Assembly: GCA_026018925.1 (NCBI GenBank) | Contig: JAKSZU010000168.1 | Span: 186,001-250,000 of the forward strand | DNA length: 64,000 bases | From: Tupaia tana | Taxonomy: Eukaryota; Chordata; Mammalia; Scandentia; Tupaiidae | Reading direction: 5' to 3' | Shown here: one piece after another, positions 54,780-64,000 of the stretch | Position numbering within the stretch: position 1 is the first letter of the stretch | Layout: every line of letters starts with the position of its first letter | Made by a program: the position numbers and the translations under genes | Notes under the pieces: generated by a model | What the model saw: only the letters and a program-made list of their open reading frames with translations | Told to the model about the DNA's origin: nothing | Database searches by the model: none

Positions 54780-56656
54780 GTGTCTCTCTGCTCCTGTCTC
54801 CTCATTTTTTTTTTTGGTAATTTTTCCTTTTTACGATTTTTTTTAAAGGTAGAATTTCTCTCTGGCTCTCAGCTCCATCTTTTGTTTTGTTAATAAGCCC
54901 TTCTGCTCCTTTCTCCCAGGCAGGAGAGTTGAGCCATTCTCTGAGAAGAATCCACATGGACACTGGGAACTAGATATTTCAGGCACAGGAGAAATGAAGA
55001 TTTTCTACTCATAATTCAGCCTCCAGCAAGAAAGTTAGTGTGGTAGGGAGCCCCTCTGGCCTTCTATCCCTGTCCCTGTGTCTCTGAGGTCTCTGTGTCT
55101 CTCTGCTCCTGTCTCCTCATTTTTATTTGGTAATTTTTACTTTTTACGATTTTTTTAAAGGTAGAATTTCTCTCTGGCTCCATCTTTTGTTTTGTTAATA
55201 AGCCCTTCTGCTCCTTTCTCCCAGGCAGGAGAGTTGAGCCATTCTCTGAGAAGAATCCACATGGATACTGGGAACTAGATAATTCAGGCACAGGAGAAAT
55301 GAAGATTTTCTACTCATAATTCAGCCTCCAGCAAGCAAAGCTAGTGTGGGAGGGAGCCCCTCTGGCCTTCTATCCCTATCCCTGTGTCTCTGAGGTCTCT
55401 GTGTGTCTCTGCTCCTGTCTCCTCATTTTTTTTTGGAAATTTTTCCTTTTTACGATTTTGTTAAAGGTAGAATTTCTCTCTGGCTCTCAGCTCCATCTTT
55501 TGTTTTGTTAATAAGCCCTTCTGCTCCTTTCTCCCAGGCAGGAGAGTTGAGCCATTCTCTGAGAAGAATCCACATGGATACTGGGAACTAGATATTTCAG
55601 GCACAGGAGAAATGAAGATTTTCTACTCATAATTCAGCCTCCAGCAAGCAAAGCTAGTGTGGTAGGGAGCCCCTCTGGCCTTCAATCCCTGTCCCTCTGT
55701 CTCTGAGGTCTCTGTGTCTCTCTGCTCCTGTCTCCTCATTTTTTTTGGTAATTTTTCCTTTTTACGATTTTTTTAATGGTAGAATTTCTCTCTGGCTCTC
55801 AGCTCCATCTTTTGTTTTGTTAATAAGCCCTTCTGCTCCTTTCTCCCAGGCAGGAGAGTTGAGCCATTCTCTGAGAAGAATCCACATGGATACTGGGAAC
55901 TAGATATTTCAGGCACAGGAGAAATGAAGATTTTCTACTCATAATTCAGCCTCCAGCAAGCAAAGCTAGTGTGGTAGGGAGCCCCTCTGGCCTTCTATCC
56001 CTGTCCCTGTGTCTCTGAGGTCTCTGTGTCTCTCTGCTCCTGTCTCCTCATTGTTTTTCTGGTAATTTTTCCTTTTTACGATTTTTTTAAAGGTAGAATT
56101 TCTGTCGGGCTCTCAGCTCCATCTTTTGTTTTGTTAATAAGCCCTTCTGCTCCTTTCTCCCAGGCAGGAGAGTTGAGCCATTCTCTGAGAAGAATCCGCA
56201 TGGATACTGGGAACTAGATATTTCAGGCACAGGAGAAATGAAGATTTTCTACTCATAATTCAGCCTCCAGCAAGCAAAGCTAGTGTGGTAGGGAGCCCCT
56301 CTGGCCTTCTATCCCTGTCCCTGTGTCTCTGAGGTCACTGTGTCTCTCTGCTCCTGTCTCCTCATTTTTTTTTTTTGGTAATTTTTCCTTTTTACGATTT
56401 TTTTAAAAGTAGAATTTCTCTCTGGCTCTCAGCTCCATCTTTTGTTTTTGTTAATAAGCCCTTCTGCTCCTTTCTCCCAGGCAGGAGAGTTGAGCCATTC
56501 TCTGAGAAGAATCCACATGGATACTGGGAACTAGATATTTCAGGCACAGGAGAAAAGAAGATTTTCTACTCATAATTCAGCCTCCAGCAAGCAAAGCTAG
56601 TGTGGTAGGGAGCCCCTCTGGCCTTCTATCCCTGTCCCTGTTTCTCTGAGTTCTCT
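54780..56656 (+). repeat. Six-monomer stretch M177-M182 replaced by one monomer on the left
   Basis: Anchors 54780, 55095(S), 55401, 55714, 56026, 56340. The left super-copy has only M130 between the GGATTAATG monomer and the CTGTTTCTC S monomer. M177-M178 match M145-M146 and M194-M195 (GGACACTGG, CAAGAAAG, TTTTTATTTGG). M179 matches M98 (GGGAGGGAGCC, GGAAATTTTT, GATTTTGTTAAAGG). M181 is the most divergent distal monomer, with CATTGTTTTTCTGG, TTCTGTCGGGCTC and GAATCCGCATGG. M182 has GAGGTCACTG and an extra T in TTTGTTTTTGTTAAT. Confidence 0.78.
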
Positions 56657-59600
56657 GTGTCTCTCTGCTCCTGTCTCCTCATTTTTATTTGGTAATTTTT
56701 TCCTTTTTACGATTTTTTTAAAGGTAGAATTTCTCTCTGGCTCCATCTTTTGTTTTGTTAATAAGCACTTCTGCTCCTTTCTCCCAGGCAGGAGAGTTGA
56801 GCCATTCTCTGAGAAGTATCCACATGGATACTGGGAACTAGATATTTCAGGCACAGGAGAAATGAAGATTTTCTACTGATAATTCAGCCTCCAGCAAGCA
56901 AAGCTAGTGTGGTAGGGAGCCCCTCTGGCCTTCTATCCCTGTCCCTGTGTCTCTGAGGTCTCTGTGTCTCTCTGCTCCTGTCTCCTCATTTTTTTTTTGG
57001 TAATTTTTCTATTTACGATTTCTTTAAAGGTAGAATTTCTCTCTGGCTCTCAGCTCCATCTTTTGTTTTGTTAATAAGCCCTTCTGCTCCTTTCTCCCAG
57101 GCAGGAGAGTTGAGCAATTCTCTGAGAAGAATCCACATGGATACTGAGAATTAGATATTTCAGGCACAGGAGAAATGAAGATTTTCTACTCATAATTCAG
57201 CCTCCAGCAAGCAAAGCTAGTGTGGTAGGGAGCCCCTCTGGCCTTCTACCCCTGTCCCTGTGTCTCTGAGGTCTCTGTGTCTCTCTGCTCCTGTCTCCTA
57301 ATTTTTTTTGGTAATTTTTCCTTTTTACGATTTTTTTAAAGGTAGAATTTCTCTCTGGCTCTCAGCTCCATCTTTTGTTTTGTTAATAACCCTTCTGCTC
57401 CTTTCTCCCAGGCAGGAGAGTTGAGCCATTCTCTGAGAAGAATCCACATGGATACTGGGAACTAGATATTTCAGGCACAGGAGAAATGAAGATTTTCTAC
57501 TCATAATTCAGCCTCCAGCAAGCAAAGCTAGTGTGGTAGGGAGCCCCTCTGGCCTTCTATCCCTGTCCCTGTGTCTCTGAGGTCTATGTGTCTCTCTGCT
57601 CCTGTCTCCTCATTTTTTTTTGGTAATTTTTCCTTTTTACGATTTTTTTTAAAGGTAGAATTTCTCTCTGGCTCTCAGCTCCATCTTTTGTTTTGTTAAT
57701 AAGCCCTTCTGCTCCTTTCTCCCAGGCAGGAGAGTTGAGCCATTCTCTGAGAAGAATCCACATGGATCCTGGGGACTAGATATTTCAGGCACAGGAGAAA
57801 TGAAGATTTTCTACTCCTAATTCAGCCTCCAGCAAGCAAAGCTAGTGTGGTAGGGAGCCCCTCTGGCCTTCTATCCCTGTCCCTGTGTCTCTGAGGTCTC
57901 TGTGTCTCTCTGCTCCTGTCTCCTCATTTTTTTTTTGGTAATTTTTCCTTTTTACGATTTTTTTAAAGGTAGAATTTCACTCTGGCTCTCAGCTCCATCT
58001 TTTGTTTTGTTAATAAGCCCTTCTGCTCCTTTCTCCCAGGCAGGAGAGTTGAGCCATTCTCTGAGAAGTATCCACATGGACACTGGGAACTAGATATTTC
58101 AGGCACAGGAGAAATGAAGATTTTGTACTCATAATTCAGCCTCCAGCAAGCAAAGCTAGTGTGGTAGGGAGACCCTCTGGCCTTCTATCCCTGTCCCTGT
58201 GTCTCTGAGGTCTCTGTGTCTCTCTGCTCCTGTCTCCTCATATTTTTTTGGTAATTTTTCCTTTTTACGATTTTTTTAAAGGTAGAATTTCTCTCTGGCT
58301 CTCAGCTCCATCTTTTGTTTTGTTAATAAGCCCTTCTGCTCCTTTCTCCCAGGCAGGAGAGTTGAGCCATTCCCTGAGAAGAATCCACATGGATACTGGG
58401 AACTAGATATTTCAGGCACAGGAGAAAAGAAGATTTTCTACTCATAATTCAGCCTCCAGCAAGCAAAGCTAGTGTGGTAGGGAGCCCCTCTGCCCTTCTA
58501 TCCCTGTCCCTGTGTCTCTGAGGTCTCTGTGTCTCTCTGCTCCTGTCTCCTCATTTTTTTTGGTAATTTTTCCTTTTTACGATTTTTTTAAAGGTAGAAT
58601 TTCTCTCTGGCTCCATCTTTTGTTTTGTTAATAAGCACTTCTGCTCCTTTCTCCCAGGCAGGAGAGTTGAGCCATTCTCTGAGAAGAATCCACATGGATA
58701 CTGGGAACTAGATATTTCAGGCACAGGAGAAATGAAGATTTTCTACTGATAATTCAGCCTCCCGCAAGCAAAGCTAGTGTGGTAGGGAGCCCCTCTGGCC
58801 TTCTATCCCTGTCCTGTGTCTCTGAGGTCTCTGTGTCTCTCTGCTCCTGTCTCCTCATTTTTTTTGGTAATTTTTCCTTTTTACGATTTTTTTAAAGGTA
58901 GAATTTCTCTCTGGCTCTCAGCTCCATCTTTTGTTTTGTTAATAAGCCCTTCTGCTCCTTTCTCCCAGGCAGGAGAGTTGAGCCATTCTCTGAGAAGAAT
59001 CCACATGGATACTGGGAACTAGATATTTCAGGCACAGGAGAAAAGAAGATTTTCTACTCATAATTCAGCCTCCAGCAAGCAAAGCTAGTGTGGTAGGGAG
59101 CCCCTCTGGCCTTCTATCCCTGTCCCTGTGTCTCTGAAGTCTCTGTGTCTCTCTGCTCCTGTCTCCTCTTTTTTTTTGGTAATTTTTCCTTTTTACGATT
59201 TTGTTAAAGGTAGAATTTCTCTCTGGCTCCATCTTTTGTTTTGTTAATAAGCCCTTCTGCTCCTTTCTCCCAGGCAGGAGAGTTGAGCCATTCTCTGAGA
59301 AGAATCCACATGGATACTGGGAACTAGATATTTCAGGCACAGGAGAAATGAAGATTTTTCTACTCATAATTCAGCCTCCAGCAAGCAAAGCTAGTGTGGT
59401 AGGGAGCCCCTCTGGCCTTCTATCCCTATCCCTGTGTCTCTGAGGTCTCTGTGTGTCTCTGCTCCTGTCTCCTCATTTTTTTTTGGTAATTTTTCCTTTT
59501 TACGATTTTTTTAAAGGTAGAATTTCTCTCTGGCTGTCAGCTCCATCTTTTGTTTTGTTAATAAGCCCTTCTGCTCCTTTCTCCCAGGCAGGAGAGTTGA

Positions 59601-62600
59601 GCCATTCTCTGAGAAGAATCCACATGGATACTGAGAACTAGATATTTCAGGCACAGGAGAAATGAAGATTTTCTACTCATAATTGAGCCTCCAGCAAGCA
59701 AAGCTAGTGTGGTAGGGGAGCCCCTCTGGCCTTCTATCCCTGTCCCTGTGTCTCTGAGGTCTATGTGTCTCTCTGCTCCTGTCTCCTCATTTTTTTTTGG
59801 TAATTTTTTCTTTTTACGATTTTTTTAAAGGTAGAATTTCTCTCTGGCTGTCAGCTCCATCTTTTGTTTTGTTAATAAGCCCTTCTGCTCCTTTCTCCCA
59901 GGCAGGATAGTTGAGCCATTCTCTGAGAAGAATCCACATGGATCCTGGGAATTAGATATTTCAGGCACAGGATTAATGAAGATTTTCTACTCATAATTCA
60001 GCCTCCAGCAAGCAAAGCTAGTGTGGTAGGGAGCCCCTCTGGCCTTCTATCCCTGTCCCTGTGTCTCTGAGGTCTCTGTGTCTCTCTGCTCCTGTCTCCT
60101 CATTATTTTTTTGGTAATTTTTCCTTTTTACGATTTTTTTAAAGGTAGAATTTCTCTCTGGCTCTCAGCTCCATCTTTTGTTTTGTTAATAAGCCCTTCT
60201 GCTCCTTTCTCCCAGGCAGGAGAGTTGAGCCATTCTCTGAGAAGAATCCACATGGACACTGGGAACTAGATATTTCAGGCACAGGAGAAATGAAGATTTT
60301 CTACTCATCATTCAGCCTCCAGCAAGAAAGCTAGTGTGGTAGGGAGCCCCTCTGGCCTTCTATCCCTGTCCCTGTGTCTCTGAGGTCTCTGTGTCTCTCT
60401 GCTCCTGTCTCCTCATTTTTATTTGGTAATTTTTCCTTTTTACGATTTTTTTAAAGGTAGAATTTCTCTCTGGCTCCATCTTTTGTTTTGTTAATAAGCC
60501 CTTCTGCTCCTTTCTCCCAGGCAGGAGAGTTGAGCCATTCTCTGAGAAGAATCCACATGGATACTGGGAACTAGATATTTCAGGCACAGGAGAAATGAAG
60601 ATTTTCTACTCATAATTCAGCCTCCAGCAAGCAAAGCTAGTGTGGTAGGGAGCCCCTCTGGCCTTCTATCCCTATCCCTGTGTCTCTGAGGTCTCTGTGT
60701 GTCTCTGCTCCTGTCTCCTCATTTTTTTTTGGTAATTTTTCCTTTTTACGATTTTTATAAAGGTAGAATTTCTCTCTGGCTCTCAGCTCCATCTTTTGTT
60801 TTGTTAATAAGCCCTTCTGCTCCTTTCTCCCAGGCAGGAGAGTTGAGCCATTCTCTGAGAAGAATCCACATGGATACTGGGAACTAGATATTTCAGGCAC
60901 AGGAGAAATGAAGATTTTCTACTCATAATTCAGCCTCCAGCAAGCAAAGCTAGTGTGGTAGGGAGCCCCTCTGGCCTTCTATCCCTGTCCCTGTGTCTCT
61001 GAGGTCTCTGTGTCTCTCTGCTCCTGTCTCCTCATTTTTTTTGGTAATTTTTCCTTTTTACGATTTTTTTAAAAGTAGAATTTCTCTCTGGCTCTCAGCT
61101 CCATCTTTTGTTTTGTTAATAAGCCCTTCTGCTCCTTTCTCCCAGGCAGGAGAGTTGCGCCATTCTCTGAGAAGTATCCACATGGATACTGGGAACTAGA
61201 TATTTCAGGCACAGGAGAAATGAAGATTTTCTACTCATAATTCAGCCTCCAGCAAGCAAAGCTAGTGTGGTAGGGAGCCCCTCTGCCCTTCTATCCCTGT
61301 CCCTGTGTCTCTGAGGTCTCTGTGTCTCTCTGCTCCTGTCTCCTCATATTTTTTTGGTAATTTTTCGTTTTTACGATTTTTTTAAAGGTAGAATTTCTCT
61401 CTGGCTCTCAGCTCCATCTTTTGTTTTGTTAATAAGCCCTTCTGCTCCTTTCTCCCAGGCAGGAGAGTTGAGCCATTCTCTGAGAAGAATCCACATGGAT
61501 ACTGGGAACTAGATATTTCAGGCACAGGAGAAAAGAAGATTTTCTACTCATAATTCAGCCTCCAGCAAGCAAAGCTAGTGTGGTAGGGAGCCCCTCTGGC
61601 CTTCTATCCCTGTCCCTGTGTCTCTGAGGTCTCTGTGTCTCTCTGCTCCTGTCTCCTCATTTTTTTTTCTGGTAATTTTTCCTTTTTACGATTTTTTAAA
61701 AGGTAGAATTTCTCTCTGGCTCCATCTTTTGTTTTGTTAATAAGCCCTTCTGCTCCTTTCTCCCAGGCAGGAGAGTTGAGCCATTCTCTGAGAAGAATCC
61801 ACATGGATACTGGGAACTATATATTTCAGGCACAGGAGAAATGAAGATTTTCTACTCATAATTCAGCCTCCAGCAAGCAAAGCTAGTGTGGGAGGGAGCC
61901 CCCTCTGGCCTTCTATCCCTATCCCTGTGTCTCTGAGGCCTCTGTGTGTCTCTGCTCTTGTCTCCTCATTTTTTTTGGTAATTTTTCATTTTTACGATTT
62001 TGTTAAAGGTAGAATTTCCCTCTGGCTCTCAGCTCCATCTTTTGTTTTGTTAATAAGCCCTTCTGCTCCTTTCTCCCAGGCAGGAGAGTTGAGCCATTCT
62101 CTGAGAAGAATCCACATGGATACTGGGAATTAGATATTTCAGGCACAGGAGAAATGAAGATTTTCTACTCATAATTCAGCCTCCAGCAAGCAAAGCTAGT
62201 GTGGTAGGGAGCCCCTCTGGCCTTCTATCCCTGTCCCTGTGTCTCTGAGGTCTCTGTGTCTCTCTGCTCCTGTCTCCTCATTTTTTTTGGTAATTTTTCC
62301 TTTTTACGATTTTTTTAATGGTAGAATTTCTCTCTGGCTCTCAGCTCCATCTTTTGTTTTGTTAATAAGCCCTTCTGCTCCTTTCTCCCAGGCAGGAGAG
62401 TTGAGCCATTCTCTGAGAAGTATCCACATGGATACTGGGAACTAGATATTTCAGGCACAGGAGAAATGAAGATTTTCTACTCATAATTCAGCCTCCAGCA
62501 AGCAAAGCTAGTGTGGTAGGGAGCCCCTCTGGCCTTCTATCCCTGTCCCTGTGTCTCTGAGGTCTCTGTGTCTCTCTGCTCCGGTATCCTCATATTTTTT

Positions 62601-63813
62601 TTGGTAAATTTTCCTTTTTACGATTTTTTTAAAAGTAGAATTTCTCTCTGGCTCTCAGCTCCATCTTTTGTTTTGTTAATAAGCCCTTCTGCTCCTTTCT
62701 CCCAGGCAGGAGAGTTGAGCCATTCTCTGAGAAGAATCCACATGGATACTGGGAACTAGATATTTCAGGCACAGGAGAAATGAAGATTTTCTACTCATAA
62801 TTCAGCCTCCAGCAAGCAAAGCTAGTGTGGTAGGGAGCCCCTCTGGCCTTCTATCTCTCTCCCTGTGTCTCTGAGGTCTCTGTGTCTCTCTGCTACTGTC
62901 TCCTCTTTTTTATTTGGTAATTTTTCCTTTTTACGATTTTTTTAAAGGTAGAATTTCTCTCTGGCTCCATCTTTTGTTTTGTTAATAAGCCCTTCTGCTC
63001 CTTTCTCCCAGGCAGGAGAGTTGAGCCATTCTCTGAGAAGAATCCACATGGATACTGGGAACTAGATATTTCAGGCACAGGAGAAATGAAGATTTTCTAC
63101 TCATAATTCAGCCTCCAGCAAGCAAAGCTAGTGTGGTAGGGAGCCCCTCTGGCCTTCTATCCCTATCCCTGTGTCTCTGAGGTCTCTGTGTGTCTCTGCT
63201 CCTGTCTCCTCATTTTTTTTTGGTAATTTTTCCTTTTTACGATTTTTTTAAATGTAGAATTTCTCTCTGGCTCTCAGCTCCATCTTTTGTTTTGTTAATA
63301 AGCCCTTCTGCTCGTTTCTCCCAGGCAGGAGAGTTGAGCCATTCTCTGAGAAGAATCCACATGGATACTGGGAACTAGATATTTCAGGCACAGGAGAAAT
63401 GAAGATTTTCTACTCATAATTCAGCCTCCAGCAAGCAAAGCTAGTGTGGTAGGGAGACCCTCTGGCCTTCTATCCCTGTCCCTGTGTCTCTGAGGTCTCT
63501 GTGTCTCTCTGCTCCTGTCTCCTCATATTTTTTTGGTAATTTTTCCTTTTTACGATTTTTTTAAAGGTAGAATTTCTCTCTGGCTCTCAGCTCCATCTTT
63601 TGTTTTGTTAATAAGCCCTTCTGCTCCTTTCTCCCAGGCAGGAGAGTTGAGCCATTCTCTGAGAAGAATCCACATGGATACTGGGAACTAGATATTTCAG
63701 GCACAGGAGAAAAGAAGATTTTCTACTCATAATTCATCCTCCAGCAAGCAAAGCTAGTGTGGTAGGGAGACCCTCTGCCCTTCTATCCCTGTCCCTGTGT
63801 CTCTGAGGTCTCT

Positions 63814-64000
63814 GTGTCTCTCTGCTCCTGTCTCCTCATTTTTTTTGGTAATTTTTCCTTTTTACGATTTTTTTAAAGGTAGAATTTCTCTCTGGCTCCA
63901 TCTTTTGTTTTGTTAATAAGCACTTCTGCTCCTTTCTCCCAGGCAGGAGAGTTGAGCCATTCTCTGAGAAGAATCCACATGGATACTGGGAACTAGATAT
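63814..64000 (+). repeat. M206, S-type monomer truncated by window end
   Basis: The last monomer is S-type with AAGCACTTCTG, the counterpart of M164 (50734) at an offset of 13,080 bp. Its predecessor M205 matches M163 down to the rare AATTCATCCTCC (50654, 63735). The array clearly continues past the window, and the right super-copy is incomplete. Confidence 0.9.

Larger units (their letters stand above)
1..64000 (+). repeat. Satellite array of ~311-bp monomers (206 copies)
   Basis: Every part of the window repeats the same unit head to tail. Consecutive anchors lie 304-317 bp apart, mean about 311 bp, with no inversion and no insertion larger than a few bases. Monomer order on the + strand: CT/GT-rich block, T-tract (7-12 T), AT-rich stretch with TTTTTACGATT, GGCTC site with a 7-bp indel, TTTTGTTTTGTTAATAAG, polypyrimidine tract ending CCCAGG, TTGAGCCATTCTCTGAGAAG, a small inverted repeat, then TTTCAGGCACAGGAG and CAAGCAAAGCTAG to the next CT-rich block. 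Monomers differ by a handful of substitutions and by T-tract length. The plus strand is pyrimidine-rich. One CpG per typical monomer points to a methylated vertebrate genome. The family is not one I recognise. A structural heterochromatic role is inferred from array type only. Confidence 0.98.
51352..64000 (+). repeat. Super-HOR, right copy (M166-M206), cut by window end
   Basis: Forty-one monomers. Anchors: 51352, 51665, 51979, 52291, 52604, 52918, 53231(S), 53537, 53849(S), 54154, 54467, 54780, 55095(S), 55401, 55714, 56026, 56340, 56657(S), 56964, 57277, 57588, 57902, 58216, 58529(S), 58833, 59145(S), 59451, 59765, 60078, 60391(S), 60697, 61010, 61322, 61635(S), 61944, 62256, 62568, 62882(S), 63188, 63501, 63814(S). 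Collinear with the left copy apart from the indels described there. Private changes include TTTTTCTACTC at 59354, GGTAGGGGAGCC at 59712 and TTAGCGCC-like TTGCGCC at 61156. The last monomer ends at 187 bases. Confidence 0.85.

Noticed and set aside
1-64000. CRISPR array or bacterial repeat region
   Set aside because: The unit is about 311 bp with no unique spacers, no cas genes and no bacterial genes anywhere. Composition and CpG scarcity fit a vertebrate satellite.
1-64000. CENP-B box
   Set aside because: I looked for a TTCG...CGGG-type motif in the consensus and found none. The lone CpG context (TTTTTACGATT) does not match. CATCTTTCGTTTTG in M98/M106 has TTCG but no CGGG downstream.
1-64000. 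Window as an assembly artefact of one collapsed or copied repeat
   Set aside because: Monomers carry many different private changes and nested duplications with hybrid junctions, which a copying artefact would not make. Single very recent duplications (621 bp, 2,489 bp) still need long-read confirmation.
1-64000. tRNA, rRNA or small-RNA gene as the origin of the monomer
   Set aside because: I see no A/B box pair, no clover-leaf potential and no rRNA-like segment in the consensus on either strand.

Overview
The whole 64-kb window is one uninterrupted satellite DNA array. It is built from head-to-tail copies of a single monomer of about 311 bp, all in the same orientation. I count 206 monomers: a truncated first copy, 204 complete copies, and a last copy cut off by the window end. 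There is no unique flanking sequence, no transposon insertion, no inversion, and no gene, tRNA or rRNA that I can support. In the feature list a monomer 'anchor' is the first base of the GTG (or its CTG/GTA variant) that opens the CT-rich block before the T-tract. Monomers are numbered M1 to M206.

The organism is a eukaryote, most likely a vertebrate. Long tandem arrays with higher-order structure are typical of centromeric, pericentromeric or subtelomeric heterochromatin. The typical monomer keeps a single CpG (in TTTTTACGATT) and has plenty of TpG and CpA, as expected in a CpG-methylated genome. I do not recognise the satellite family or the species.

Monomer layout on the + strand: a CT/GT-rich block; a T-tract of 7-12 T; an AT-rich stretch holding the one CpG; a GGCTC(TCAGCTC) site with a 7-bp indel; a polypyrimidine tract ending in CAG|G, like a vertebrate 3' splice site; a small inverted repeat around ACAT; then a more complex 3' half. 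Two size classes follow from the indel: L (about 311-317 bp) and S (about 304-309 bp). There are 155 L and 51 S copies.

Layout: 0.3-5.9 kb is a 9-monomer higher-order repeat (HOR), two near-identical 2.8-kb copies. 5.9-23.4 kb is a mosaic of re-used blocks, including a 621-bp dimer duplicated with no visible difference (18.7-19.9 kb). 24.9-27.7 kb is a 3-monomer HOR in three copies of 929 bp. 28.0-29.3 kb is a duplicated dimer. 29.9-34.9 kb is an 8-monomer unit of exactly 2,489 bp, twice. 37.0-64.0 kb is a super-duplication with a period of about 14.3 kb; within it, the two copies of one block (left 34 monomers, right 24) differ by a 3-mer and a 7-mer tandem expansion. Each expansion left a hybrid monomer that locates the unequal crossover to a few tens of bases. 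From 24.9 kb on, the array also follows a strict rule about which monomer subtype follows which S monomer.

All duplication calls come from reading diagnostic variants by eye and comparing anchor spacing. I computed no alignments or percent identities.
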